Assembly (NCBI GenBank): GCA_022969175.1
Contig: JALJPB010000001.1
Location: forward strand, 1-64,000
DNA length: 64,000 nt
Reading direction: 5' to 3'
From: Colwellia sp.
GTDB taxonomy: Bacteria; Pseudomonadota; Gammaproteobacteria; Enterobacterales; Alteromonadaceae
Positions 23,826-33,269 of this stretch are shown one piece after another; the stretch's first letter is position 1, and every line of letters starts with the position of its first letter. The notes beneath the pieces are model-generated. The model searched no databases and was not told the DNA's origin. It worked only from the letters and a program-made list of their open reading frames with translations. Position numbers and translations under genes: made by a program.

Positions 23826-26375
23826 ATGACCCAATCAATATTACCTATAGAAGCAATTAAAAGCTCTTTTATTCAAGCGTTATCGAGTCATGATACCTTA
23901 GTTTTATCGGCACCTCCCGGTGCTGGAAAGTCAACATGTCTACCCTTGTGGTTATTAGCGGTAGAACAATTGAAGAATAAAAAAATATACTTATTACAGC
24001 CTAGGCGCCTAGCAGCAAAAAACATTGCCTGCTTTCTTGCGAAACAACTAGGTGAGCCCGTTGGCCAGCGGATAGGTTATCGATTACGTAACGATACCAA
24101 AGTGTCTGAAAATACTCAGTTAGAAGTGATCACCGAGGGCATACTAACGCAAATCATTCAAAATGATCCTGAAATAGCCCATTGTGGTTTAGTGGTTATT
24201 GATGAGTTTCATGAGCGTTCTTTGCATGCAGATCTTGCTTTTGCACTGACCCGAGATATTCAACAAGGTTTGCGTGATGACTTAAAAATAGTGTTGATGT
24301 CAGCAACATTGGCTAGTGATAAATTAATCAAGCAATTACCTGATGCCATAGCACTCAATAGCGAAGGCCGAAGCTTTCCAGTTGATATCAGTTATCAAGC
24401 ACCTGCCAATAGCAAAGTATGGCGAGAGCATGCACTAAAAGTTATTAAAGAAAGGGTTAAGACTCATAGGGGATCTATTTTAGTATTCTTACCTGGTGTC
24501 GCTGATATTCACTTTTTAGTTAATGGTTTAACAGGAAGATTACCGCCAAACATGGTGCTTAGCCCACTTTATGGTGAACTATCTATAAAAGCACAGCAAC
24601 AGGCCATTGCCCCCACGGAAGATGGATTATTTAAATTAGTATTAGCCACCAATATTGCTGAAACTAGTTTAACAATTGAAGGCATTGATTTAGTGATTGA
24701 TTGCGGTTTAGAAAAAGTCGCACTTTATCATCAACAGTCATTAACCAATCGACTGCACCAACAAAGTATTTCAAAAGCGTCGGCAACTCAGCGTACGGGT
24801 CGTGCGGGGCGATTAATGCCGGGTAAGTGCATTCGTTTATATAGCCTTGAAGATTTTAACCGTAGAGCTGAGCATAATATTACCGAGATCATGCAAGCTG
24901 ATATTTTACCGCTGCTTATTGAGGCTGCTCGTTGGGGAGTTACCCAACTAAACGAATTACCTTTATTAGAGTTACCTCCAGTAGTGAAAGAAAAATTGGC
25001 GTGGCAAGAATTAAAATCACTTTGCATTGTTGATGACAAAAATCATTTAACTCGACATGGAAAATCTGTAGCCATGATCAGCTGTCATCCTCGTTTTGCT
25101 CATATGATTGTTAAAGCAAGACAGTTAGAAGATTCTGAAAATATTGAACAACTCACTTTTTTAGCTTGTAGCTTAGCTGCCTTATTGGAGGTGAGAGATA
25201 TTGTTAGAGGTGAAAGGGCAAGGTTTGATTGTGATATGCGTCATCGTGTTACTGAGCTATATCACCCTCCAGTTGCCATGAAACATCATCCGGCATTAGC
25301 GCAAATTAAACAACAAGCCCAACAACTTGCTAAGCAAGTTAATAGCCAAAGAGGTAAAACCAATACCTTACCTATTGAATACTGTGGCGCTTTGCTTGCA
25401 CTCGCTTATCCAGAACGGCTGGCAAAATACCGAGGGCGGGAAGGGGAGTTTTTAGCACGTAATGGCAAAGGCATGATGATTAATCATGAAGATATTTTAG
25501 CGACCGAACCCTATGTGGTTGCTGCAAATTTGTCACAATATAATCATCAACTGCAAGTGCGTTTAGCTGCGCCTGTCGACTTGAATTGTTTATTAGCGTG
25601 GGGAGTCATAAAATTAACAAAAGAAGTTAATCTTGGTTATGATGCTAAAAATGATCGTATTTTTTCTCATGAGCAATACAAAGTTGATGCCTTGGTTATT
25701 GAGGAGAAATCTAGTAGTGAACAGTTATCTGCCGAGAAAATATCGAAAATGTGGGCGGAACTGCTACATCAACAAGGTTTAGATTTTCTACCTTGGCCAG
25801 AGAATAGTCAGAAGTTATTAACACGTTGGCGTTGGCTGAATCAATATCAACCACATTTAGCTTTACCCGATGCATCTCAAACGGCTTTGTTGGAGCAACT
25901 AGCAACATGGTTCTTGCCATTTGTAGGGAAAATTAAAAGCAAAAATCAATTTAAGAAACTTGATTTTAATGCCATGTTGTTCAGCTTATTAGATTATCAA
26001 CAACAACAACTATTAGCTCAATGTGCGCCAACGCACTTTACAGGTCCCACAGGTCGACAATGCACCATTAGATATTCAACAGAGCAATCTCCTATTGTAT
26101 CTTTGCCTATGCAAGAGCTGTATGGGGTTACTGAAACGCCGAAAGTTGGAGATTCTGGCAGACATAGCGTAGCACTTATTTTGGAGATCCTCTCACCCGC
26201 TAAGAGACCAATTCAAGTCACTCAAGACCTAGTCAAGTTTTGGCAAGGTAGCTATAAAGCCGTACAAAAAGATATGAAAAGCCAATACCCCCGACATTAT
26301 TGGCCAAACGACCCTGCCAATGCACAAGCAACAAATAAAGTAAAAAGACTGATTAAAAATGCCGAAAAGCATTAA
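23826..26375 (+). CDS. hrpB: ATP-dependent helicase HrpB
   Basis: An 849-residue DEAH-box superfamily-2 helicase. Motif I is APPGAGKST with K35, motif II VVIDEFHERS (D-E-F-H), motif III MSATLAS, motif V TNIAETSLTIEGI and motif VI QRTGRAGR; the helicase-associated and HrpB C-terminal domains follow. E. coli HrpB has the same length and order; its precise RNA role remains poorly defined. I use ATG 23826 since MTQSILPIEAIKSSFIQAL aligns with the usual HrpB start. The frame is open from ATG 23751, which has no better ribosome site. Confidence 0.92.
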   Translation: MTQSILPIEAIKSSFIQALSSHDTLVLSAPPGAGKSTCLPLWLLAVEQLKNKKIYLLQPRRLAAKNIACFLAKQLGEPVGQRIGYRLRNDTKVSENTQLEVITEGILTQIIQNDPEIAHCGLVVIDEFHERSLHADLAFALTRDIQQGLRDDLKIVLMSATLASDKLIKQLPDAIALNSEGRSFPVDISYQAPANSKVWREHALKVIKERVKTHRGSILVFLPGVADIHFLVNGLTGRLPPNMVLSPLYGELSIKAQQQAIAPTEDGLFKLVLATNIAETSLTIEGIDLVIDCGLEKVALYHQQSLTNRLHQQSISKASATQRTGRAGRLMPGKCIRLYSLEDFNRRAEHNITEIMQADILPLLIEAARWGVTQLNELPLLELPPVVKEKLAWQELKSLCIVDDKNHLTRHGKSVAMISCHPRFAHMIVKARQLEDSENIEQLTFLACSLAALLEVRDIVRGERARFDCDMRHRVTELYHPPVAMKHHPALAQIKQQAQQLAKQVNSQRGKTNTLPIEYCGALLALAYPERLAKYRGREGEFLARNGKGMMINHEDILATEPYVVAANLSQYNHQLQVRLAAPVDLNCLLAWGVIKLTKEVNLGYDAKNDRIFSHEQYKVDALVIEEKSSSEQLSAEKISKMWAELLHQQGLDFLPWPENSQKLLTRWRWLNQYQPHLALPDASQTALLEQLATWFLPFVGKIKSKNQFKKLDFNAMLFSLLDYQQQQLLAQCAPTHFTGPTGRQCTIRYSTEQSPIVSLPMQELYGVTETPKVGDSGRHSVALILEILSPAKRPIQVTQDLVKFWQGSYKAVQKDMKSQYPRHYWPNDPANAQATNKVKRLIKNAEKH

Positions 26376-26726
26376 AAGTTATCAATTAATAAAGTAATTA
26401 ATAAATTCAATTAGCCAACTCAATAAGTTCATTAGCCACTATTACAATTAAAAATTTGTTTATTAAATGTTAACTAAATGATAATTGATAGAATCTATTG
26501 TATACAGTATATGTTATTTATAGTACATTTAAGTTGGTGGTTTATTGATCAATTGATGTTCTTTGATGTTAATTTGTTGATTTACATCTAGTTAACTAAT
26601 TTTTCATATTCCTCCGACACAAATAAAATAGAGAAATGAATGATGGGTCTTGTGATTTCAATGCCATTTTTTATTCAAATAATTCTCAACTCCAATAATT
26701 ATAAAAACATGTACAGGAGAAGTTTC
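26376..26726. other. AT-rich regulatory stretch before the M43 protease
   Basis: No gene seen in 351 bp. The stretch is rich in AT, with runs such as TAATTAATAAATTCAATTAG. It probably holds the protease promoter, but I cannot point to a convincing -35/-10 pair. A partial Fur-like GATAATTGATAG segment near 26479 is too weak to call. ACAGGAGA at 26713-26720 is the ribosome site of the protease. Confidence 0.45.
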
Positions 26727-29700
26727 ATGTCTATGCAATATAAAGTTCCTTCGTTAATGGCGCTTATGTTAACAGTCTCTAGCACTGCAGCATTAGCCGG
26801 TCAAAAAGACACCAACATAACAACACATGATTTTGTGCCAAGTAAAATCAGCAAATCATTCTTTGATATGCCAAAAAGCTCAGCTGCAATATTTAAAGCT
26901 AATAGTGCTCAAAGTATGGAAGGCCAAGTTTGTGGTACTGATAAAAACGAACAAGACTGGGATGCGCTACAAGTTAAAAACCAATTACAATTGAAGAAAA
27001 AATTGGCGAAAGCCATGATGAAAATGTCGCCACAAACTAAAGCTGTAGCTGCCGCAGCTAATGGTAATGGCGTAGAGGGTCGTTACTATGTTCCAGTGGT
27101 TGTTCATGTTTATGGTGACCAATATAACTGTACTAATGGATCATATTGTTTAACCGAAAGTAAAATCATCGAAGGTCTTAATATGACCAACGAAGATTTT
27201 TTAGGTACTAATACTCAAGATGGACCAATTGCCGCAGAATTTGCAGCTATTCGTGAAAACTTAAATATTGAGTTTGTTTTAGCGAAAAAAGATCCACAAG
27301 GTAATGCCACTAACGGTATCGTTCGTTATGCGAATAAAGCCGGTTATGGTAACGGCACAGGTGTTGATGCTGCAATTGCCGCAGATGCTTGGGATAACTA
27401 CAAGTACATGAATATTTATTTTCAAAGTGACTTGTACGATGACGGCACAACTAGCAGCTCAGGTGTTGCTTGGTACCCAGACACAGGCATGTCTGACGCA
27501 AGCCTTTCTCGTGTTGTTTACAATGGTAATTTTGTAGGTACAAATACGGGCGAAAATTTCCGCTCGGTATTAACCCATGAATTTGGCCATTGGTTAAATC
27601 TACCTCATACTTTTGATGGTGATGTTTGTTCAGTACATCAGGAAACATTTTGTGGACTTACGGGTGATAACAACTGTGATACCCCTCAAATCGCTTCTAG
27701 CTCTATTCAGGACAATGCACCTAATTGTTTAGGGCAAAGCACAAATACTGAAAACTTTATGCATTATTCTGATAACTATGCCATGTATACTCTAGGCCAA
27801 GTTCAACGAATGACTGCAGCACTACATGGTGATGCTCGTTCAACACTGTGGACTAACAGCAACCTAATTGCCGCTGGTTTAGATGCATATACTAGCAACT
27901 ATGCACACCCTTGGGATGGTTCAGGTAAAGATGAAGTACCTACTGGTGTATTAATTAAAGAGTTTACTAACCTTTCAGCAACAAAAGGCGAAACAACGAC
28001 TTTTGAGGTAAACCTACCTGAAGGCACACAAGCTGCCGTTGTTTACTTAAAAGGTTTTACTCAAGACCCTGATATGTATGTAAGTAAAGGCAAAGCACCT
28101 GTTAAAACTGGTGATGTATGGGAAGCTGATTACATTTCATTTAAATCAACAGGTACACCAGAATTAGTGGCACTATCGTCACCTTCTTCAACTCAAACTT
28201 ATTATGTAACTGTAGATGCATTTACTGATTACTCTAACGCTACATTAGAGATTTTATCAGTTGTTGATACAACCTTATGTGATGGTTGTGAACGTGTATT
28301 TTTAGCTGAAGAAACGAATTTAACAGCAACTAAAGGTGATGCAGATAAAACCTATCAGTTTGAAGTGCCAAGTGATGCGCTTCGCACTGTGGTAGTAATA
28401 CCGGGTGGTTATACTGGCGATCCAGATATGTATGTCAGTGTAAACTCAGTGCCAACAACAACAGTTGCTGATTGTGCACCATTTAGTGCTCCTGGCATCA
28501 ATGAGTTTTGTGACTTAGGTGCTGGCGGCGGAACAGTGAACGTACTTATGGAAGCATTCCTAGATTATAGCGGCGCTACCTTTAGAGTTTATTACGAGCG
28601 TCAAACTACAGTTATCCCAGGTTTACCTACAGCTGAAGCAAACGGTGGCTATAATAGCGTTGTAAATGAAGTGGTTAACTTTAGCAGTGCAGGCTCTGTT
28701 GATACTAACGGCAGCATTGTTGCTTATAACTGGACATTTGGTGACGGTAGCTCAAGCACTCAAGCAAACCCAACTCATGCTTATACAACTGCAGGTAACT
28801 TTACAGCAACATTAACAGTAACTGATAATGACGGAAATCAAGCAACAGATTCAAGCTTAGTTACCGTTGCTGCAGGTAATGTTGCACCAGTTGCAGTAAT
28901 TAATGGTCCATATTCAGCTGACGAAGGACAAGAAATTACCTTTAGCAGCAATGGCTCAATTGATAATGATGGCACAATTACCAGCTACCTTTGGGCATTT
29001 GGTGACGGTGCAACGAGCACGTTAGCTACGCCGACACATACTTACCAAACATTTGGCCAGTACCCAGTTGAACTAACGGTAACTGATAATGATCAAGCTT
29101 CAACAAGTATTTCAACTACAGCAACAATTAATGAAATAGTTGTTGTAACTGAATATTGTGCGGTAACAGGTAATACTGGTTATGAATGGATAGCAAACGT
29201 AAGTGCTGGTGGTGTTTCTCATAGCAGTTCACAAGATGGTTATGCTGATAATACTAGCGTTAACTTCCCGCTAACAGTCGGTAATAATACGGTGAGCTTA
29301 ACCGCTGGTGGTAACTATTCTGAGCATTGGGCTGCTTGGCTTGATGTCAATAAAAATGGTCAATTTGAAGCTTCAGAGAAACTACTATCAAATGTTTCAG
29401 GTGCAGGTACTGTTTCAGGTCAGCTTGCTATTCCTAATGGTTTAGTTGGACTGAATACACGCTTGCGCGTAGTCATGAAGTATTCTGGCGCTCCAACTAC
29501 CGCTTGTGGCTCTTTAGGCGACGGTGAAGCTGAAGATTACATGGTTACGGTAATGGGCACTAATAATGTTGCACCAGTTGCTGATGCCAATGGCGATTAT
29601 GTTGCATCGGTTAACGGTACAATAAACTTCCTTAGCATGGGCTCACTAGATACTGATGGCGATATTGTTAGCTATCTTTGGGACTTTGGCGATAATAGCC

Positions 29701-30185
29701 AAAGCGCTGATGCAAATCCTACTCATGTTTATACAGTTGCTGGTAGTTATACTGCTGCATTAACAGTTACTGATAATGATGGTGCTTCACATACCAATAC
29801 AGCATTAGTGACGATTAATCCTGCTGATGTAACGATTGAAAATGCCTGTTTAACTAAATCTGCAATAACCGGTGGTGGTTTAACGGCTGGTACAGCAGAA
29901 TGTTTAGGCACTAGCAGTACTATCTGGTTAAGTTTAGGTGATGTTTCGGCTCATCAAACTGTCGCTATTTCTACAGGTCATGGTCAAGGTAACTTAGACG
30001 TACTTTATAGCAATAGTGGTTGGCCAAGTGACAGTAGTTATGATGCGCGTTCACTAGGTAATGGCACCACAACTAACTGTATTTCATTAGCTGCAGGTAG
30101 TAACTACTGGTCTTACTTAAAAGTAACTGGTGCTGCAACAGGCGCAACAATTCTTGTTGAATTTGATAGTGCAAGTTGTCAATAA
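26727..30185 (+). CDS. secreted M43-type metalloprotease with PPC, PKD and GEVED domains
   Basis: A 1152-residue secreted protease. Signal peptide about 1-24 (ends ALAG). The catalytic domain carries the metzincin zinc site H284-E-F-G-H288-x5-H294 (HEFGHWLNLPH) and the later NFMHYSDN Met-turn-like segment, as in the pappalysin/M43B family. Then come two PPC domains (about 405-625), PKD (about 635-720), PKD (about 722-805), a GEVED domain ending GDGEAEDYMVTV (about 815-915), a third PKD (about 920-1005) and a C-terminal PPC-like domain. Such multi-domain enzymes degrade proteins outside the cell. ATG 26727 is chosen because ACAGGAGA precedes it. Confidence 0.88.
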   Translation: MSMQYKVPSLMALMLTVSSTAALAGQKDTNITTHDFVPSKISKSFFDMPKSSAAIFKANSAQSMEGQVCGTDKNEQDWDALQVKNQLQLKKKLAKAMMKMSPQTKAVAAAANGNGVEGRYYVPVVVHVYGDQYNCTNGSYCLTESKIIEGLNMTNEDFLGTNTQDGPIAAEFAAIRENLNIEFVLAKKDPQGNATNGIVRYANKAGYGNGTGVDAAIAADAWDNYKYMNIYFQSDLYDDGTTSSSGVAWYPDTGMSDASLSRVVYNGNFVGTNTGENFRSVLTHEFGHWLNLPHTFDGDVCSVHQETFCGLTGDNNCDTPQIASSSIQDNAPNCLGQSTNTENFMHYSDNYAMYTLGQVQRMTAALHGDARSTLWTNSNLIAAGLDAYTSNYAHPWDGSGKDEVPTGVLIKEFTNLSATKGETTTFEVNLPEGTQAAVVYLKGFTQDPDMYVSKGKAPVKTGDVWEADYISFKSTGTPELVALSSPSSTQTYYVTVDAFTDYSNATLEILSVVDTTLCDGCERVFLAEETNLTATKGDADKTYQFEVPSDALRTVVVIPGGYTGDPDMYVSVNSVPTTTVADCAPFSAPGINEFCDLGAGGGTVNVLMEAFLDYSGATFRVYYERQTTVIPGLPTAEANGGYNSVVNEVVNFSSAGSVDTNGSIVAYNWTFGDGSSSTQANPTHAYTTAGNFTATLTVTDNDGNQATDSSLVTVAAGNVAPVAVINGPYSADEGQEITFSSNGSIDNDGTITSYLWAFGDGATSTLATPTHTYQTFGQYPVELTVTDNDQASTSISTTATINEIVVVTEYCAVTGNTGYEWIANVSAGGVSHSSSQDGYADNTSVNFPLTVGNNTVSLTAGGNYSEHWAAWLDVNKNGQFEASEKLLSNVSGAGTVSGQLAIPNGLVGLNTRLRVVMKYSGAPTTACGSLGDGEAEDYMVTVMGTNNVAPVADANGDYVASVNGTINFLSMGSLDTDGDIVSYLWDFGDNSQSADANPTHVYTVAGSYTAALTVTDNDGASHTNTALVTINPADVTIENACLTKSAITGGGLTAGTAECLGTSSTIWLSLGDVSAHQTVAISTGHGQGNLDVLYSNSGWPSDSSYDARSLGNGTTTNCISLAAGSNYWSYLKVTGAATGATILVEFDSASCQ

Positions 30186-30234
30186 TATAAGTAAATAAAT
30201 GCAAACAGCCACTTAATTGTGTGGTGATTTTATA

Positions 30235-30262
30235 AAATGGAGCCTTGAGCTCCATTTTTTTA
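30235..30262 (+). terminator. rho-independent terminator after the M43 protease
   Basis: Arms ATGGAGC and GCTCCAT (7 bp) with loop CTTGA are followed by seven T. Located 52 bp after the protease stop. Confidence 0.85.
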
Positions 30263-30385
30263 TGGCAATTAAAACCATTTAAAGTTTCAAGCGCATTACT
30301 TGATGGAAGACGACAATATTTCTTAACTTTTAGGCATTTAGCTGTATAGTTATTTTAATGAAGTTACCGTGAAAAGGATTGAGTA

Positions 30386-31663
30386 ATGAAATCATCAATG
30401 ATGCTTAAAGTGATTGGTTTTTTGTTTGTGCTTTCGATAAGTTTTTATTTATTTGCACAATGGCAACTAAAAGCCAATCTTGACCAATTAATTATTGATA
30501 GTGGTAAAGATATTGAGATTAGTTACGACTCAGCTAGGGTCACTTTAGTCGGCACCGCACTTATTCGCGGCAGCAGTTTATATATCCCTGCTTTAAATAT
30601 TCAAATTGCTGTTGATGAAGTTGAATTTGGCGCTTCAAGTATAATAGATTTACTTTTTGGTAGTGACTCTTCGGGTAAATATAGTATTCCAGAGCAATTA
30701 ACACTTCGTCTTAAAAATGCCAACTTACCGCTATCCACTACTTTAGTGTCGATGATTAAAAGTGTTGAGCAGCCAAGTCATTTAAGTGCATTAGAAGCTT
30801 CAGGTTGCGGCCAGAAAACTCATATTGGCATTGATGAGTACCTTGCTATGGGGTATCAAAGTGTAAATGTTTCAGGTGAATTTACCTTTGAAAAAAGTGC
30901 TGAAGTAGGTGACATTATTAGCAAAATATCGGGATCAGCTCACTTAGATATAACTGATATGACACGGTTTAATTATCAATTTGAATTGTCTAATATTTTG
31001 AATGATTTTAGTGACTTTAGTCAATTTGAACTTATGCCAACGCTAGATTATTTTGCCATGGATATTACCGATCTTGGTTATAATTTTAGAAAAAACACTT
31101 ATTGCGCGGAACAAGAAAAAACAACAATAGCGCTTTACACTGATAATCACATTAAATTGGTCGGTGACGCTTTAAAAAGTGCAAAACTTAATATGAGCGA
31201 TGATATCAAACGAACTTATCGAGAGCTATTGCAACCGGGCAGTACCGTTCACTTCTCGATAAGTCCGCAAGCTGGCTTTAGCTTCGATAGTTTATTTCAT
31301 TACAATGAGCAAGAGTTAAGAGAAGTTTTAGGGTTAGAACTTAAAGTGAATAACTTTGACTTGCCTACTATTTTTGATGGCTGGCAGTTGAACAAATTTG
31401 ATAAGGTGGTTGTTTTATCACCAAAAGAGATTGCCAAGAAAAATAGGATAAAAAGGTATAAATATTACTTGAAGCCGTTAGTGAATGCTAACAGGTACAT
31501 TAGTAAGCAAGTGAAAATTGTTAAACCCAACGGAGTCGTTTTAGAAGGCCGCCTAGACGCTGTTAATAAAGAAAGTATAAGACTACTCATTTCGTATCAG
31601 CAAGGGACCTCTGAAGGAGAAATTGATAAAGATCAAATAGATAGTTTTTATGTCTATCAGTAA
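30386..31663 (+). CDS. membrane-anchored protein of unknown function
   Basis: A 425-residue protein with one N-terminal hydrophobic helix (LKVIGFLFVLSISFYLFA) that anchors it in the inner membrane or acts as an uncleaved signal. The large periplasmic part is strand-rich and in places recalls DUF945 or AsmA-like repeats (ARVTLVGTALIRGSSLYIPALNIQIAVDEVEF). The last 60 residues (VKPNGVVLEGRLDAVNKESIRLLISY) look like a small SH3-like barrel. No family identified. It follows AAAAGGATTG and is transcribed alone. Confidence 0.65.
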   Translation: MKSSMMLKVIGFLFVLSISFYLFAQWQLKANLDQLIIDSGKDIEISYDSARVTLVGTALIRGSSLYIPALNIQIAVDEVEFGASSIIDLLFGSDSSGKYSIPEQLTLRLKNANLPLSTTLVSMIKSVEQPSHLSALEASGCGQKTHIGIDEYLAMGYQSVNVSGEFTFEKSAEVGDIISKISGSAHLDITDMTRFNYQFELSNILNDFSDFSQFELMPTLDYFAMDITDLGYNFRKNTYCAEQEKTTIALYTDNHIKLVGDALKSAKLNMSDDIKRTYRELLQPGSTVHFSISPQAGFSFDSLFHYNEQELREVLGLELKVNNFDLPTIFDGWQLNKFDKVVVLSPKEIAKKNRIKRYKYYLKPLVNANRYISKQVKIVKPNGVVLEGRLDAVNKESIRLLISYQQGTSEGEIDKDQIDSFYVYQ

Positions 31664-31685
31664 TTATAGCGTTAAAGTGGTTGTC

Positions 31686-33140
31686 TTATTTCATTGAAAT
31701 AATTGATAAACACATGTTGAGATGATCGATTAAAAAACAAAATTGAGAAAACTCGTCAGCGCTTATTTTTGCCCCCTTAATTAATTTTTGACTGGTAACC
31801 AAGCCTATGGTGCGGTTATTTATTTTGATAGGGGAAAGGCAGATAGCACCGTCTTCAATTAAGTCGGCAAGAGAGCGTGTCATGTAGTTACGCCACTTCA
31901 CTTCTTTGTAGCTATTGAGCATCTCGCTTGTGCCTGACTTGATAATATAAGCCATCATATTTTCGCTACTCACAATATCAAGTCTACAGCTAAAGTCTTC
32001 AAGTTCACCTGTTTTGTCAAAAGAAAACCGAGACTGAACACTTTTTTTGTCGCTGGTAATCATAAAAAAAGCGCTTCTATCGAAACCAATGCTTTTTGCT
32101 AAGCTCTTCAACGTTAATTGAAGGAACTCATTAAAATCCTTACTAGATTTAGTTAGTTGACTTAACTGCATTATTGCATCTAATTGTTCTCGCTCTTGGC
32201 TGGAGGCTTCGTTGTTGGTACCCGTTTCACTGCTTTCAAAATCACTGGGGGTTGGCATAGGTTTGATAGCGTTTTTTAATGCCGAAGCACCGTATGAACT
32301 GAGTAAGTCTACTGCTTCAATTCGTGTTTGTTTTACTTGCTCAGTTAATTGTCGGATGCTAATTTTTTTGATTTTACAAATTTTTTCTAATACCGCATTG
32401 AAATCGTCAATGGACTCAGGAGGATTAGCAATATAGCTACTGAGTTTATCGGCAAGAGAAATAATTTGCATTTCGGTTGTTCGACTATTGGGTTGGTCAA
32501 GGGACTTTTCTAATAAATCACCTAAATTCCATGTTTTAGCCAAGCCTTTACTTATTTCTGAAAACTGGGTGCCTATAAGCTCTATGCTACGGGCATTGAA
32601 GTCTTTTTCTGATAAGTAATCATCTTTTATCAATTGTTCACTTAACTCTCCGCCAATGCTCCAAAACGCCGTTTCGCCAATACGGTATAACATTGCGGCT
32701 AAGTACACTTCTTCTTGAGTGTCTTCGTTATAATCAGGCACCATCATTTTGGCTAATAATCCTGCGTAAAATGAGCTTGCCATTAACTGTGCTAATCGTT
32801 GGTAAACATCAGGGCTTAAATCTTTACTTTTGAGTAGCCCTTCAATTAACTTTGATGTTAAACAAATGTTTTTTACTGAATGGATACCTAATACCACTGC
32901 GGCACGTGAAATAGTGGTGACTTTATTATGACCCATGTGCTTAACACTATTAGCCACTTTTAATACACAAGAGGATAGGGCCTGGTCATGTAATATAGAC
33001 TGGCTTAATTTAGGTAAAGAAGAAGTATCATCATTGGAGAATTTGTCGAGTAACTTAGCGGTTGAAGTAATAGCGGGTAATTCTTGATTTGAGATGAGCT
33101 CAACCCACTGTTCTGCTGTTCTCGCTTTTGGCTCAATCAT
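31686..33140 (-). CDS. HDOD and GAF domain signalling protein
   Basis: A 484-residue cytosolic protein. The N-terminal half (about 10-240) is an HDOD domain, the HD-like fold without a full catalytic His-Asp set: LPAITSTAKLLDKFSN, DQALSSCVLKVANS, ISRAAVVLGIHSVKN, YLAAMLYRIGETAFW. The C-terminal half (about 310-484) is GAF-like (QLTKSSKDFNEFLQLTLKSLAKSIGFDRSAFFMI, ICLSPIKINNRTIGLV). HDOD proteins usually act in signal networks with response regulators; the ligand and partner are unknown. It ends 22 bp from the convergent unknown gene. Confidence 0.8.
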   Translation of the reverse strand: MIEPKARTAEQWVELISNQELPAITSTAKLLDKFSNDDTSSLPKLSQSILHDQALSSCVLKVANSVKHMGHNKVTTISRAAVVLGIHSVKNICLTSKLIEGLLKSKDLSPDVYQRLAQLMASSFYAGLLAKMMVPDYNEDTQEEVYLAAMLYRIGETAFWSIGGELSEQLIKDDYLSEKDFNARSIELIGTQFSEISKGLAKTWNLGDLLEKSLDQPNSRTTEMQIISLADKLSSYIANPPESIDDFNAVLEKICKIKKISIRQLTEQVKQTRIEAVDLLSSYGASALKNAIKPMPTPSDFESSETGTNNEASSQEREQLDAIMQLSQLTKSSKDFNEFLQLTLKSLAKSIGFDRSAFFMITSDKKSVQSRFSFDKTGELEDFSCRLDIVSSENMMAYIIKSGTSEMLNSYKEVKWRNYMTRSLADLIEDGAICLSPIKINNRTIGLVTSQKLIKGAKISADEFSQFCFLIDHLNMCLSIISMK

Positions 33141-33205
33141 AAAACCCTTGTTTACTATTATTAACTAAATATATTGAATAAATAGTAGCTTAAGATAAAG
33201 GATTT

Positions 33206-33246
33206 AGCATCACAAACTTATTGATGGAGAATAAGTTTGTGATGCT
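33206..33246. other. perfect 17-bp inverted repeat
   Basis: AGCATCACAAACTTATT (33206-33222) and its exact complement (33230-33246) flank GATGGAG. It is followed by six T on the plus strand, but the genes on both sides run on the minus strand. It lies between the end of the ABC operon and the HDOD gene and so may act as the operon's terminator without a U-run, or as an antisense terminator. Confidence 0.65.
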
Positions 33247-33269
33247 TTTTTGTTGATTAGAGGGGATGC

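Noticed and set aside
26470-26500. Possible Fur box before the M43 protease
   Set aside because: Only GATAATTGATAG fits; the second half of the 19-bp consensus is missing.
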